Positions 8,434 through 15,906 of a stretch of DNA of 64,000 bases are shown piece after piece. Origin of the DNA: Epilithonimonas sp042695135. Lineage in GTDB: Bacteria > Bacteroidota > Bacteroidia > Flavobacteriales > Weeksellaceae. Within the stretch, counting starts at the first letter, position 1. The number at the start of each line of letters is the position of its first letter. Both the position numbers and the translations under genes were made by a program. The notes below the pieces were generated by a model, which saw only the letters and a program-made list of their open reading frames with translations, was not told where the DNA came from and ran no database searches. The stretch covers positions 868,001-932,000 of the forward strand of contig NZ_CP170547.1 in NCBI RefSeq assembly GCF_042695135.1, written 5' to 3'.

Positions 8434-8568
8434 AGTTTAAATTATTGTTAATCAATTTCTTACAAAGCTTTCCCATCAATTCATCAAAAATTAGTCAAAA
8501 CCAAACCCGTCCGCTTGAACCGATGGGATACCTACTATTTATTACTAAAAAACATTAAAAATTATAAA

Positions 8569-9447
8569 ATGAACTGCAGACAATTCAACAGCATATCGTT
8601 GGAAGAAATCCTCCTTTCTCTCGGACACCTTCCCACGAAACAAAATGAAAAAGAAGCTTGGTATCTCAACCCCTTTGCCAACGAATCCCAAGCCTCTTTT
8701 AAAATTCATAAAAGTCTAAACTATTGGTACTTATTTTCAGAAGGGATCGGTGGGAACAATACCGCTTTTATGAAGAAATATCTGAATGCTTCGGTAAATG
8801 AAGTTTTAGTCTGGGCAGAAAGTCAAAATTTTTCTTCTTTTCAACAGCAAAGCATTTCAAATCAGAAATTAGAAAATCTTTCTAAAAATTATGAGATTAT
8901 AGAAACTAAAAATGTTCAGCATCCTGCACTTTTAGAATATCTGAATCACAGAAAAGTAAAAGACCAAATCAAATTTTTAAAAGAAATTCATTACAGAATG
9001 AATGATAAAAATTATTTCGGAATTGGATTTAAAAACGATTCAGGCGGTTACGAAATTCGTAATAAATATTCAAAAATCTGTCTAGGTAAAAAAGATATTT
9101 CTACGATAAAAAACAGCTCAAATTCACTTCGCATTTTTGAGGGCTTTTTCGATTTTCTTTCGTTTAAAAATGTAGAAAATTTTTTAGAAAAAGAGCCTGC
9201 CGATTATCTCATTTTGAATTCTGTGTCGATGATTTCAAAGATTAAAAACTCACTCGAAAATTATGAAAATATTGAGCTTTATTTTGACAATGATGATGCC
9301 GGAAATCGTGCCGTTGAAATGATTAGAAATGAAAACCAAAACGCAGAAGATTGTCGGGTTTTGTATTCTGATTTCAAAGATTTGAATGATTGGATGATTC
9401 ACAAAAATCCATCAAATGAGAGACAAGAGAAACAAAGGCGAAGGTGA
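8569..9447 (+). CDS. Toprim-domain primase-like protein (292 aa)
   Basis: Likely DNA primase component of the element. An in-frame TTG at 8515 exists, but the ATG at 8569 (MNCRQFNSISLEEIL) gives the usual start. The N-terminal 90 residues resemble a degenerate CHC2-type domain (WYLNPFANESQASFKI, then WYLFSEGIGG) in which the zinc-binding Cys/His set is lost. The C-terminal Toprim domain shows the glutamate motif RIFEGFFDFLSF and the D-x-D motif ELYFDNDDAGNRA. This order is common in flavobacterial mobilizable elements. It follows the helicase gene and the iteron-like array. Confidence 0.85.
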   Translation: MNCRQFNSISLEEILLSLGHLPTKQNEKEAWYLNPFANESQASFKIHKSLNYWYLFSEGIGGNNTAFMKKYLNASVNEVLVWAESQNFSSFQQQSISNQKLENLSKNYEIIETKNVQHPALLEYLNHRKVKDQIKFLKEIHYRMNDKNYFGIGFKNDSGGYEIRNKYSKICLGKKDISTIKNSSNSLRIFEGFFDFLSFKNVENFLEKEPADYLILNSVSMISKIKNSLENYENIELYFDNDDAGNRAVEMIRNENQNAEDCRVLYSDFKDLNDWMIHKNPSNERQEKQRRR

Positions 9448-9495
9448 GTAAAATAAATACAGGTAAAATATGGTGGTATGTTAGTGCAAAAAGTA

Positions 9496-9538
9496 CCCAA
9501 AGTTTACAATAAGCGTATCCGCTGATTGCAAAATTGGG
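9496..9538. other. oriT: oriT-like inverted repeat
   Basis: The arms CCCAAAGTTTACAAT (9496-9510) and ATTGCAAAATTGGG (9525-9538) are imperfect inverted repeats. Between them is AAGCGTATCCGCTG, which itself contains AGCG/CGCT. The structure lies 57 bp upstream of the mobilization genes, where an origin of transfer is expected. No nic consensus can be confirmed by eye, so the call rests on shape and place. Confidence 0.45.
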
Positions 9539-9594
9539 ATTTTTGATTTCTTCCTATCGTCAGAAATGTTTTGAAAAACACTAAAATAAACACA

Positions 9595-10044
9595 ATGGAA
9601 AAAGACTTTTTACAAGAATTTATACACCAAGCCACCAAAGAAAATGAAGCAAAAATTGCTCAGGAAAAGAGGAAAAAATATTTTCAGGAATTAGGCAGAA
9701 AAGGTGGATTGAAGACCAAAGAAAACAAAAAACTGGATAAAGTTATTTCGATCCGAATGACTAATTTCGAATACGAAACTCTCATTCAAAAGCAAGAAAA
9801 ATATCCGCTCAAATTGTCCACATATATCCGGAATATTCTGTTCGAAAAAGAACTTAAAATTAATGAATTCCAAACTGATGAAGTATTACTTCAATATGGG
9901 ACTCATTTCAAAAAAATCACCAATCTTTTGCGAAATCGGGAATGGAATGTTTTTGAAAATAAGAAAGAAATTTTATTGAAAATTGAAAATCTCATCGAAT
10001 TAATTCATCAATATCTATATTCAAAAAAACAAAGAAATGAATAA
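9595..10044 (+). CDS. Relaxosome accessory (MobC/MobA-like) DNA-binding protein
   Basis: Accessory protein that would bind oriT and load the relaxase. From the ATG at 9595 it has 149 residues: a charged N-terminal helix, then the motif YFQELGRKGGLKTKENKKLD, then a ribbon-helix-helix-like part (VISIRMTNFEYETLIQ, then PLKLSTYIRNILFEKEL), and a C-terminal helical segment. The basic motif plus ribbon-helix-helix fold is typical of MobC-type proteins. It overlaps the relaxase start by 8 bp, which implies translational coupling. An in-frame TTG at 9571 is a less likely start. Confidence 0.85.
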   Translation: MEKDFLQEFIHQATKENEAKIAQEKRKKYFQELGRKGGLKTKENKKLDKVISIRMTNFEYETLIQKQEKYPLKLSTYIRNILFEKELKINEFQTDEVLLQYGTHFKKITNLLRNREWNVFENKKEILLKIENLIELIHQYLYSKKQRNE

Positions 10045-11185
10045 TTCTGCAACCACAAGAACCATTACAAAAGTTGCTTTGGAATACAATGCGAATGACA
10101 AAGGAACAGCTGAAATGGTGGCATCGAATTATCTTCTGAGTACAACTCCGGAAGGTCAGTTTTTAGAAATGAAAACGGTTGCAGATAGAAATCTGAATGT
10201 GAAAAAATGGGCATTAACTGGCTATATTTCTCAACCGGACGAGATTGGCAGAAAGTTGACGGATGAAGAATTTGCGGAAATTGCCACCAAAGCTTTAGAA
10301 AAAATCGGAGTGAGAGAAAACAATCAATTCCGATTGGATATTCATAACAGTACGAAACAAAAACATATTCATTTTATCGTGAACAGGATTGATTTTTCGG
10401 GAAAATGTACGGTGAAATCACACAATATAGGGAGAAGATTTGGAGAAGCCGTTCGGGAAGTTTGTAAAGAAAAGGGCTTGCTAACCGATGTTGAAATAGG
10501 TGTTCAGAAAAAGAAAGAAATGCTGAAGAACTTATCGGAAACTTTAAAAACCAGTGATAATTTTGATGAACTCATTTTCAAAATGAAAGAAAAAGGTTTT
10601 GAAATTCAATTGTCTTCAAATATGAAAGACGGAATTTCGGGAATGCGGATTGTGATGAAAAAGGACAAAAATTTTCAAACAGAAAGAATTTATAAGGCAG
10701 GTTACAAATTGTCTGAAATCTCAAATCGATTGAAAATTTCTGAAATAAAATCTGTATTTGAAATGAAAAAAGCAGTTAGGGAAGCACAAAAAAATGCTGA
10801 CAACTTAAAGGTATTTCGGGAAAATTTACAACAGAAAGGATTTTCTGTGAAGATCCAATACAAAGGAGAATATAAAGCCGGTCAAAAAAATGAAATTAAA
10901 GATTTTTGGATAAATAAAATTGGTAGTGGTCAAGAGAAAAATGGATTCTTTTTTCGGAAAAATGTCGGATTCTTACTGTCGGCAATAGATTTTGATCGTG
11001 TGGATGCGGTAAAATCATTGAATCAAAATAGTGTATTAAATGATGCAAGCAGTCATTTGAAATCAGAAACAAATGAGAGCTTAATAGAAATTGCAGGTGG
11101 ATTATTAGGTGACTTCCTTAATCCAACCTATGTTTCTCAGGACGAAGATGAGCTTTGGAAAAAGAAGCTAAAATTAAGACGATAA
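10037..11185 (+). CDS. Relaxase/mobilization nuclease (MobA/VirD2 family)
   Basis: Nicks oriT and pilots the single strand into a helper's mating pore. The 382 residues include the metal-binding histidine triad of relaxases in HNSTKQKHIHFIVNRIDF (about residues 111-128; H followed by H-x-H and N-R). The catalytic tyrosine is expected near the N-terminus, and a Tyr is present within the first 35 residues (EYNANDKGTA). The C-terminal half is charged and helical. It belongs to the MOBP-like relaxases of Bacteroidota mobilizable elements and is intact. No coupling protein or mating-pore genes follow, so the element is mobilizable rather than self-transmissible. Confidence 0.92.
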   Translation: MNNSATTRTITKVALEYNANDKGTAEMVASNYLLSTTPEGQFLEMKTVADRNLNVKKWALTGYISQPDEIGRKLTDEEFAEIATKALEKIGVRENNQFRLDIHNSTKQKHIHFIVNRIDFSGKCTVKSHNIGRRFGEAVREVCKEKGLLTDVEIGVQKKKEMLKNLSETLKTSDNFDELIFKMKEKGFEIQLSSNMKDGISGMRIVMKKDKNFQTERIYKAGYKLSEISNRLKISEIKSVFEMKKAVREAQKNADNLKVFRENLQQKGFSVKIQYKGEYKAGQKNEIKDFWINKIGSGQEKNGFFFRKNVGFLLSAIDFDRVDAVKSLNQNSVLNDASSHLKSETNESLIEIAGGLLGDFLNPTYVSQDEDELWKKKLKLRR

Positions 11186-11207
11186 TCAAAAATTTAAAAA
11201 AATAAAT

Positions 11208-11819
11208 ATGGAAAATGAAAATAAAGAATCTAAAAGTAACGGAATGGAACTATTAGAAAATGTGATCAAATCAAATATGGAAAATATTGAACAAAATATC
11301 AAACTTCAGTTTGCCATTGATGATCATATGACTCTATTGAACGACTTAAAGATCATCTTGGAAGACGGGCAGTCAATCAATAATGAAACTATAGTCTTTT
11401 TTAAATTAGTGCAAACCAAAATAACTGAATTAATTGCCAGTATTCCTACCCAGACAGAAATGGTTCTTTCAAAAGAAACTAAAGATTATTTGGACAGTTT
11501 TGTAAAGAATATAAAATGGAAGAAGAAATTTATTTGGAGCGGAATTGGAGTTTTTGTATTTGCGGTTGTAGTACTGATCACCTCCGTTAATTTCTCAATC
11601 AATTGGTATAAAGAAAGTATCAAAGCTAAAAGTGAACTGCGCCAAGATATATTAAATGAAATTGCTGATGAAGGAAAAAAAATCTACGATGAAAATGAGA
11701 TTAAAATCTTGAGTGAAAATACACAAGTAATACAATTGTGGATTAGAAACAATCCCAAAAAAGCAGAAGATTTTCTTAGGTTCAAGGATGGATATAAAGC
11801 TAGTAAGGAAAATGAATAG
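11208..11819 (+). CDS. Mobilization-region membrane protein (203 aa)
   Basis: Unrecognised protein 22 bp after the relaxase, probably the last gene of the mob operon. The N-terminal 100 residues are predicted helical and acidic. A single membrane segment (IWSGIGVFVFAVVVLITSVN, about residues 106-125) follows, then a helical C-terminal tail with DEGKKIYDENEIKIL. The topology suggests a cytoplasmic coiled-coil domain anchored in the inner membrane. Small one-span proteins in this place are common in mob regions and might link the relaxosome to the membrane, which is inference. Confidence 0.75.
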   Translation: MENENKESKSNGMELLENVIKSNMENIEQNIKLQFAIDDHMTLLNDLKIILEDGQSINNETIVFFKLVQTKITELIASIPTQTEMVLSKETKDYLDSFVKNIKWKKKFIWSGIGVFVFAVVVLITSVNFSINWYKESIKAKSELRQDILNEIADEGKKIYDENEIKILSENTQVIQLWIRNNPKKAEDFLRFKDGYKASKENE

Positions 11820-11825
11820 AAGATC

Positions 11826-11844
11826 ATCACTCCATTGGAGTGAT
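11826..11844 (+). terminator. Palindromic hairpin after the mob operon
   Basis: ATCACTCCA and TGGAGTGAT form a perfect 9-bp palindrome with a one-base centre, 6 bp after the stop codon, followed by TACTTTG. It is a weak rho-independent type that separates the mobility block from the arsenic cargo. Confidence 0.6.
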
Positions 11845-11975
11845 TACTTTGAATAGAAAAGTTAAGGAAAAAAATAGGAAACTACATTGTGTTGACTATT
11901 TAAATTCTTTATGAATTCTACCTCTAGGTTTCTCTTTACACAATTTATTAAAAAAATATTTTGCGAAGTAAATAT

Positions 11976-11997
11976 TATATCGTAATATTGCGATATA
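11976..11997. promoter_or_regulatory. ArsR operator in the arsR promoter
   Basis: The 22-bp near-perfect palindrome TATATCG-TAATATTG-CGATATA (one mismatched pair) lies 15 bp before the arsR ATG. The family rule is that ArsR binds such sites and is released by arsenite. A half-matching second copy at 12356 supports the call. Confidence 0.75.
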
Positions 11998-12011
11998 TAA
12001 TTACAGGAATT

Positions 12012-12338
12012 ATGGGAGCTACGAAAACAGAACATTTTACAGATAAACAAAACCAAATTGCAACAATTGCAAAAGCATTAGGACATCCTGCGCGAATAGC
12101 AATTATCGAGTATTTGATGAAAGTCAATGAGTGCATCTGTGGAGATATCGTGAACGAATTGCCTTTAGCCCAACCAACAGTTTCTCAGCATTTAAAAGAA
12201 TTGAAAAACGCAGGAATTATAAAAGGTAACATTTCTGGAAACGCTATCTGCTATTGTATTGACGAACAGACAATAGAAATTCTAAACACTTATTTTTCAG
12301 CTATAGTACAAACTGTGACCAAATCAAAATGCTGTTAA
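12012..12338 (+). CDS. arsR: ArsR/SmtB-family arsenic-responsive repressor
   Basis: Metalloregulator of the arsenic operon. From the ATG at 12012 it has 108 residues with a winged helix (ALGHPARIAIIEYLM, then the recognition helix in PLAQPTVSQHLKELKNAGII and the wing GNISGNAICYCID). Cysteines at ECICGDIV, the classic ELCVCDL position, would bind As(III). More cysteines occur in CYCI and at the end (SKCC). Palindromic operators lie before it and before the next gene, so autorepression is likely. An extended frame upstream is out of place because it would put the operator inside the coding sequence. Confidence 0.93.
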   Translation: MGATKTEHFTDKQNQIATIAKALGHPARIAIIEYLMKVNECICGDIVNELPLAQPTVSQHLKELKNAGIIKGNISGNAICYCIDEQTIEILNTYFSAIVQTVTKSKCC

Positions 12339-12355
12339 GTATTTTTTTACCTTAG

Positions 12356-12377
12356 TATATCGCAATATTGCATTTAA
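12356..12377. promoter_or_regulatory. Second ArsR operator-like site
   Basis: TATATCGCAATATTGCA repeats the left half and centre of the arsR operator (11976-11997), 18 bp downstream of the arsR stop and before the DUF6428 gene. It would allow separate ArsR control of the downstream genes. The right arm is degenerate. Confidence 0.55.
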
Positions 12378-12394
12378 TCTATAAAGATTCAATT

Positions 12395-12868
12395 ATGAAA
12401 TTATCAGAAGTAAAACAAATTTTGCCAACATTAGAAAATGTTGAATTTCAATTAGAAAATGGAGCTTTTGTTCCGGAACATTTTCACGTTACAGAAGTAG
12501 GAATGATTACTAAAAACTTCATTGATTGTGGCGGTGTCATCCGTTCAGAAAAAGTTGTGAATTTTCAGCTTTGGAATGCTGACGATTTTGAACATCGTTT
12601 GAAGCCAAACAAATTACTAAACATTATCAAGCTTTCTGAAGACAAATTAGGAATTGAGGATTTTGATATTGAAGTTGAATATCAAAATGTTACTATTGGA
12701 AAATACGATTTAGAATTTAATGGGAAAACATTTATTCTAAAAAGTAAGACTACTGCTTGTTTAGCACAGGACGCTTGTGGAATACCATCAGAAAAAGAAA
12801 AGAAAAACTTATCTGAACTTAATGTTAATAATGGCAATTCTTGCACACCAGGTGGGGGATGTTGCTAA
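12395..12868 (+). CDS. DUF6428 family protein of arsenic operons (157 aa)
   Basis: Function unknown. The frame starts at a TTG (12368), but that lies in the operator-like site; the ATG at 12395 (MKLSEVKQILPTLENVEFQL) matches the family start I remember. The protein is a small mixed alpha/beta domain with FVPEHFHVTEVGMI, a possible metal or cupin-like histidine pair. A Cys-rich tail (CTPGGGCC) could bind As(III). DUF6428 proteins are recurrent in Bacteroidota ars operons after arsR. The family name is from memory; an arsenic-binding or chaperone role is inference. Confidence 0.8.
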   Translation: MKLSEVKQILPTLENVEFQLENGAFVPEHFHVTEVGMITKNFIDCGGVIRSEKVVNFQLWNADDFEHRLKPNKLLNIIKLSEDKLGIEDFDIEVEYQNVTIGKYDLEFNGKTFILKSKTTACLAQDACGIPSEKEKKNLSELNVNNGNSCTPGGGCC

Positions 12869-12898
12869 AAATAGTATCTATATTAAAAATCAATAAAA

Positions 12899-13672
12899 AT
12901 GAAAATTGCATTGTTCAGCGACATTCACGCTAATCTCCCTGCATTAGAAGCATTCTTTGCAGATGTTGAAAAAAGAAATCCCGACAGCATTTATTGTTTG
13001 GGAGATCTAGTAGGTTATAATATCTGGCCAAACGAAGTGGTCAATGAAATCCGTAAAAGAAAAATACCAACTATTGCAGGCAACTACGATTTTGGCATTG
13101 GAAGAATGAGCAACGAATGCGGTTGCGCCTACAAAACGGATGCTGAGAAGGACAACGGAAACATTTCTATTTCTTATACCAATTTGTTGATGAAAGATTA
13201 TGAGCGTGCTTACTTGCGTACACTTCCAGCGCATATAAAAGTAGAATTTCAATTGAACGAAGACAAACTAAACCTGCTTTTAGTACACGGGAGTCCTAGA
13301 AAAATAAATGAATATCTTTTCGAAGACCGTGAAGAAAAAAGTATGCTTCGTATTATGGAACAAGCCGATGCCGACATAATGTGTTTCGGACATACACACA
13401 AGCCATATCACAGAGTTTTAAATTCGGGTATTGATGGACAAGACTATTTCCGTCACGCAGTGAATATCGGTTCCGTTGGGAAGCCAAAAGATAACGATAT
13501 AAGAGGTGGTTATGTGATGTTGACAATTAATGAAAACAGTTCTGTTTTGAACAAAGAAAGCATCAGTGTAGAATTTATCCGTTTCGACTATGACTTTGAA
13601 AAAGCTGCAAAGGCAGTGGAAGATAGCCCTCTTCCAAACGAGTACGCAGAAAATCTAAGACGTGGCTATTAA
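12899..13672 (+). CDS. Metallophosphoesterase (YfcE/calcineurin-like)
   Basis: Cytosolic dinuclear-metal phosphatase or phosphodiesterase. All family motifs are present in order: FSDIHANL (D-x-H), YCLGDLVGYN (G-D), TIAGNYD (G-N), LLLVHGSPR (H) and CFGHTHKPY (G-H-x-H). The 257 residues match the family length. It lies inside the arsenic operon, 30 bp after DUF6428 and 18 bp before gcvH. The substrate in arsenic stress is unknown; hydrolysis of an arsenate or phosphate ester is conceivable but not shown. The Cys-rich insertion NECGCAYKTDAEKD is unusual and may be metal-binding. Confidence 0.85.
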   Translation: MKIALFSDIHANLPALEAFFADVEKRNPDSIYCLGDLVGYNIWPNEVVNEIRKRKIPTIAGNYDFGIGRMSNECGCAYKTDAEKDNGNISISYTNLLMKDYERAYLRTLPAHIKVEFQLNEDKLNLLLVHGSPRKINEYLFEDREEKSMLRIMEQADADIMCFGHTHKPYHRVLNSGIDGQDYFRHAVNIGSVGKPKDNDIRGGYVMLTINENSSVLNKESISVEFIRFDYDFEKAAKAVEDSPLPNEYAENLRRGY

Positions 13673-13690
13673 TCTTTAAAATCTAAAAAA

Positions 13691-14068
13691 ATGGAACTTC
13701 CGAAAGATTTATATTATTCGAAAGAGCATACTTGGGTTCATATTGAGAACAATAACGCTACTGTCGGTATCACTGCTTACGCACAAAACGAATTAGGTGA
13801 AATCGTATATGTTGACTTACCGAATGTTAATCATCATTTCAAACAAGATAACGTATTTGGTTCTGTAGAAGCCATTAAAACCGTAAGCGATTTGTTTATG
13901 CCATTATCGGGAAAAATAATTGAAACCAATGAGCAACTTTTAAAAGAGCCAACGCTTGTAAATTCTAATCCATTTGATAATGGCTGGATGGTCAAAATCG
14001 AAATTGAAGACCTAAGAGAAACTGAAAATCTATTAACAGCGGAACAATACGCTCAACTAAATAATTAG
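13691..14068 (+). CDS. gcvH: Glycine cleavage H-like lipoyl-carrier protein in an arsenic operon
   Basis: Lipoyl-carrier protein. The 125 residues are full length for GcvH and carry the lipoyl-lysine hairpin (FGSVEAIKTVSDLFMP, Lys at about residue 63), the N-terminal YSKEHTW motif and NPFDNGWMVKI. In the glycine cleavage system it shuttles the aminomethyl group between P, T and L proteins, none of which is nearby. Here it sits between a phosphoesterase and the ACR3 arsenite exporter, 3 bp before the latter. It may be a spare H protein for arsenite-poisoned lipoate enzymes or an arsenite-binding dithiol carrier. Both ideas are inference. Confidence 0.9.
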   Translation: MELPKDLYYSKEHTWVHIENNNATVGITAYAQNELGEIVYVDLPNVNHHFKQDNVFGSVEAIKTVSDLFMPLSGKIIETNEQLLKEPTLVNSNPFDNGWMVKIEIEDLRETENLLTAEQYAQLNN

Positions 14069-14071
14069 ACG

Positions 14072-15109
14072 ATGCAACCAAAATTAAAATTCCTCGACCG
14101 CTTTCTTACCCTATGGATTTTTTTAGCAATGCTTCTGGGTGTTGGTTTGGGAAATTTCTTTCCTAATATTTCTACTGTCACAAATTCTTTATCTGTTGGA
14201 ACAACTAATATTCCTTTAGCAATAGGTTTAATCTTAATGATGTATCCACCATTGGCAAAAGTTGATTACACTCTATTACCAATGGCTTTTAAAGACAAAA
14301 AAGTAATGTCAGTGTCATTATTACTGAACTGGATTATCAGCCCTATTTTAATGTTTGTTTTAGCTGTCATTTTTCTGCGAGATGAGCCAGACTATATGAT
14401 CGGTCTAATTTTGATCGGTTTAGCAAGATGTATAGCGATGGTAATTGTCTGGAACGATTTGGCAAAAGGTAATCGGGAGTACGCCGCTTTGCTAATCGCA
14501 TTGAACAGTATTTTCCAATTGGTGTTTTATAGTTTTTATGTTTGGCTTTTCATTAATGTGTTGCCACAAAAGCTTGGTTTAGGAAATTTCAATGTTTCTG
14601 TACCAATGAAAGATGTTGCAGAAAGTGTTTTCATTTATTTGGGAATCCCATTTATTGCAGGATTTTTAAGCCGTTATTTTCTAATTAAATTGAAAGGAAA
14701 AGATTGGTTCAATAGAAAATTCATTCCGGCTATCTCACCTATAACATTGTATGCATTGCTGTTTACTATAGTATTGATGTTCAGTTTAAAGGGAGATAAA
14801 ATTTTAGAGCTACCAATGGACGTTGTTAAAGTTGCCATCCCATTAGTAATATATTTTGTTCTTACATTCTTCATTAGTTTTTTCATTAGTAAGGCATTGA
14901 AAGTGCCTTACGACAAAAATGCTTCGATCGCTTTTACGGCTACAGGAAACAATTTTGAATTAGCTATTGCTGTTGCTATAGCAGTTTTTGGAATTCATTC
15001 CTCACAAGCATTTGTTGGGGTCATTGGCCCTCTTGTGGAAGTACCTGTTTTAATTTTATTGGTTAGAGTTAGTTTATGGCTGAAACAAAAGTATTATAAA
15101 CAGCAATAG
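14072..15109 (+). CDS. acr3: ACR3-family arsenite efflux permease
   Basis: Proton-driven As(III) exporter in the inner membrane. The 345 residues have ten predicted membrane segments (for example FLTLWIFLAMLLGVGLGNFF, LAIGLILMMYPP, LILIGLARCIAMVIVW). The essential Cys of the family is in GLARCIAMV, and the TATGNNFELAIAVAIAVFG motif of the last third is also present. It is the last gene of the arsR operon and follows gcvH by 3 bp. No arsenate reductase (ArsC) is in the operon, so arsenate would have to be reduced by a gene elsewhere. Confidence 0.95.
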   Translation: MQPKLKFLDRFLTLWIFLAMLLGVGLGNFFPNISTVTNSLSVGTTNIPLAIGLILMMYPPLAKVDYTLLPMAFKDKKVMSVSLLLNWIISPILMFVLAVIFLRDEPDYMIGLILIGLARCIAMVIVWNDLAKGNREYAALLIALNSIFQLVFYSFYVWLFINVLPQKLGLGNFNVSVPMKDVAESVFIYLGIPFIAGFLSRYFLIKLKGKDWFNRKFIPAISPITLYALLFTIVLMFSLKGDKILELPMDVVKVAIPLVIYFVLTFFISFFISKALKVPYDKNASIAFTATGNNFELAIAVAIAVFGIHSSQAFVGVIGPLVEVPVLILLVRVSLWLKQKYYKQQ

Positions 15110-15410
15110 TCATTTCAGAATATTTAACGGAGTTATGGAAGTGCTAATATTCTAATATAATTTCTCAGCTCTTAAAAATATTATATAGGTCACTATAAAT
15201 TTACCTTTTATTCGCAATGATCTTTAATAAATAAAACGGCTCAATTATTATGGTTGTTCCGTTTCTTTGAAAAGTAGTTGTCTTGGATTATTTTTAATAT
15301 TCTTTTTTTAATTAGATTTTGTAGTCTTTCCCGCATTTCTTCTTTTCCCTGACCAATCTTTCACATAACGAAGTTTTTCCATTATGTTGAAGCAATATAA
15401 TAAAATTTTA
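15110..15410. other. Gap between arsenic and heavy-metal modules
   Basis: About 300 bp of AT-rich DNA without an open frame of note. No clear hairpin terminator was found behind acr3. The right end passes into the TAnnTTTG promoter of the next module. Confidence 0.45.
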
Positions 15411-15418
15411 TACTTTTG
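15411..15418 (+). promoter_or_regulatory. Bacteroidota -7 promoter box for the heavy-metal module
   Basis: TACTTTTG matches the TAnnTTTG box of the primary sigma factor. It sits 4 bp before the GTG at 15423, so the message would be nearly leaderless. This argues against the upstream ATG at 15384 as start. Confidence 0.5.
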
Positions 15419-15422
15419 TAAA

Positions 15423-15749
15423 GTGAAATTTCTAAGACTCATATTAACAATCTACTTCATTGCATTACTTTTAATGCCTTGTAGTGATGTTAAAGCTCAG
15501 TCGGAAGTTCGTGACAATCATCAAATTTCAATGAATGCTGACAATTCTCATTCTAAAGAAAAAGATGATCCGTGTTCTCCTTTTTGCCTATGTAGTTGTT
15601 GTCAAATTAAAATTAGCACATTTAACTGCGAAAAGTTATTGCAGATTCCAGTACAGTCTAAGATTTATTTCTCAAAAAAAATTCTTTTTCAAAAGAATAA
15701 TATTGACTATCAGGTTTACGACCATATCTGGCAACCTCCCAAAATTTGA
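15423..15749 (+). CDS. DUF6660-like Cys-rich exported protein at the head of the efflux module
   Basis: Small exported protein of unknown role. I prefer the GTG at 15423, which gives a clean signal peptide (KFLRLILTIYFIALLLMPC). The ATG at 15384 would add 13 residues and lie upstream of the promoter box. The mature part has a Cys cluster, PCSPFCLCSCCQIK, fit for metal binding, and ends with IWQPPKI. The same tail ends the small Cys-rich gene at 32015-32404, which heads the copper module. From memory, members of this family precede CzcA-type genes in flavobacteria. A periplasmic metal sensor or chaperone role is inference. Confidence 0.75.
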   Translation: MKFLRLILTIYFIALLLMPCSDVKAQSEVRDNHQISMNADNSHSKEKDDPCSPFCLCSCCQIKISTFNCEKLLQIPVQSKIYFSKKILFQKNNIDYQVYDHIWQPPKI

Positions 15750-15762
15750 TTTTTATTGATCA

Positions 15763-15783
15763 GATGAAAGAAAATCTTTCATC
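15763..15783 (+). terminator. Hairpin between the Cys-rich gene and czcA
   Basis: GATGAAAGA and TCTTTCATC form a 9-bp stem with a 3-nt loop, followed by AACTTTT. It could reduce read-through into czcA or stabilise the small upstream message. Confidence 0.5.
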
Positions 15784-15906
15784 AACTTTTAGAGATACTA
15801 TGCAATAGGATTGCACGGTTCATCTATTCATATTTGTATTCCTAAATTATATCAATTTCTTAATGATAAGATTAAGTTGGAAATCAATAAAATTAAATCA
15901 AATTCT

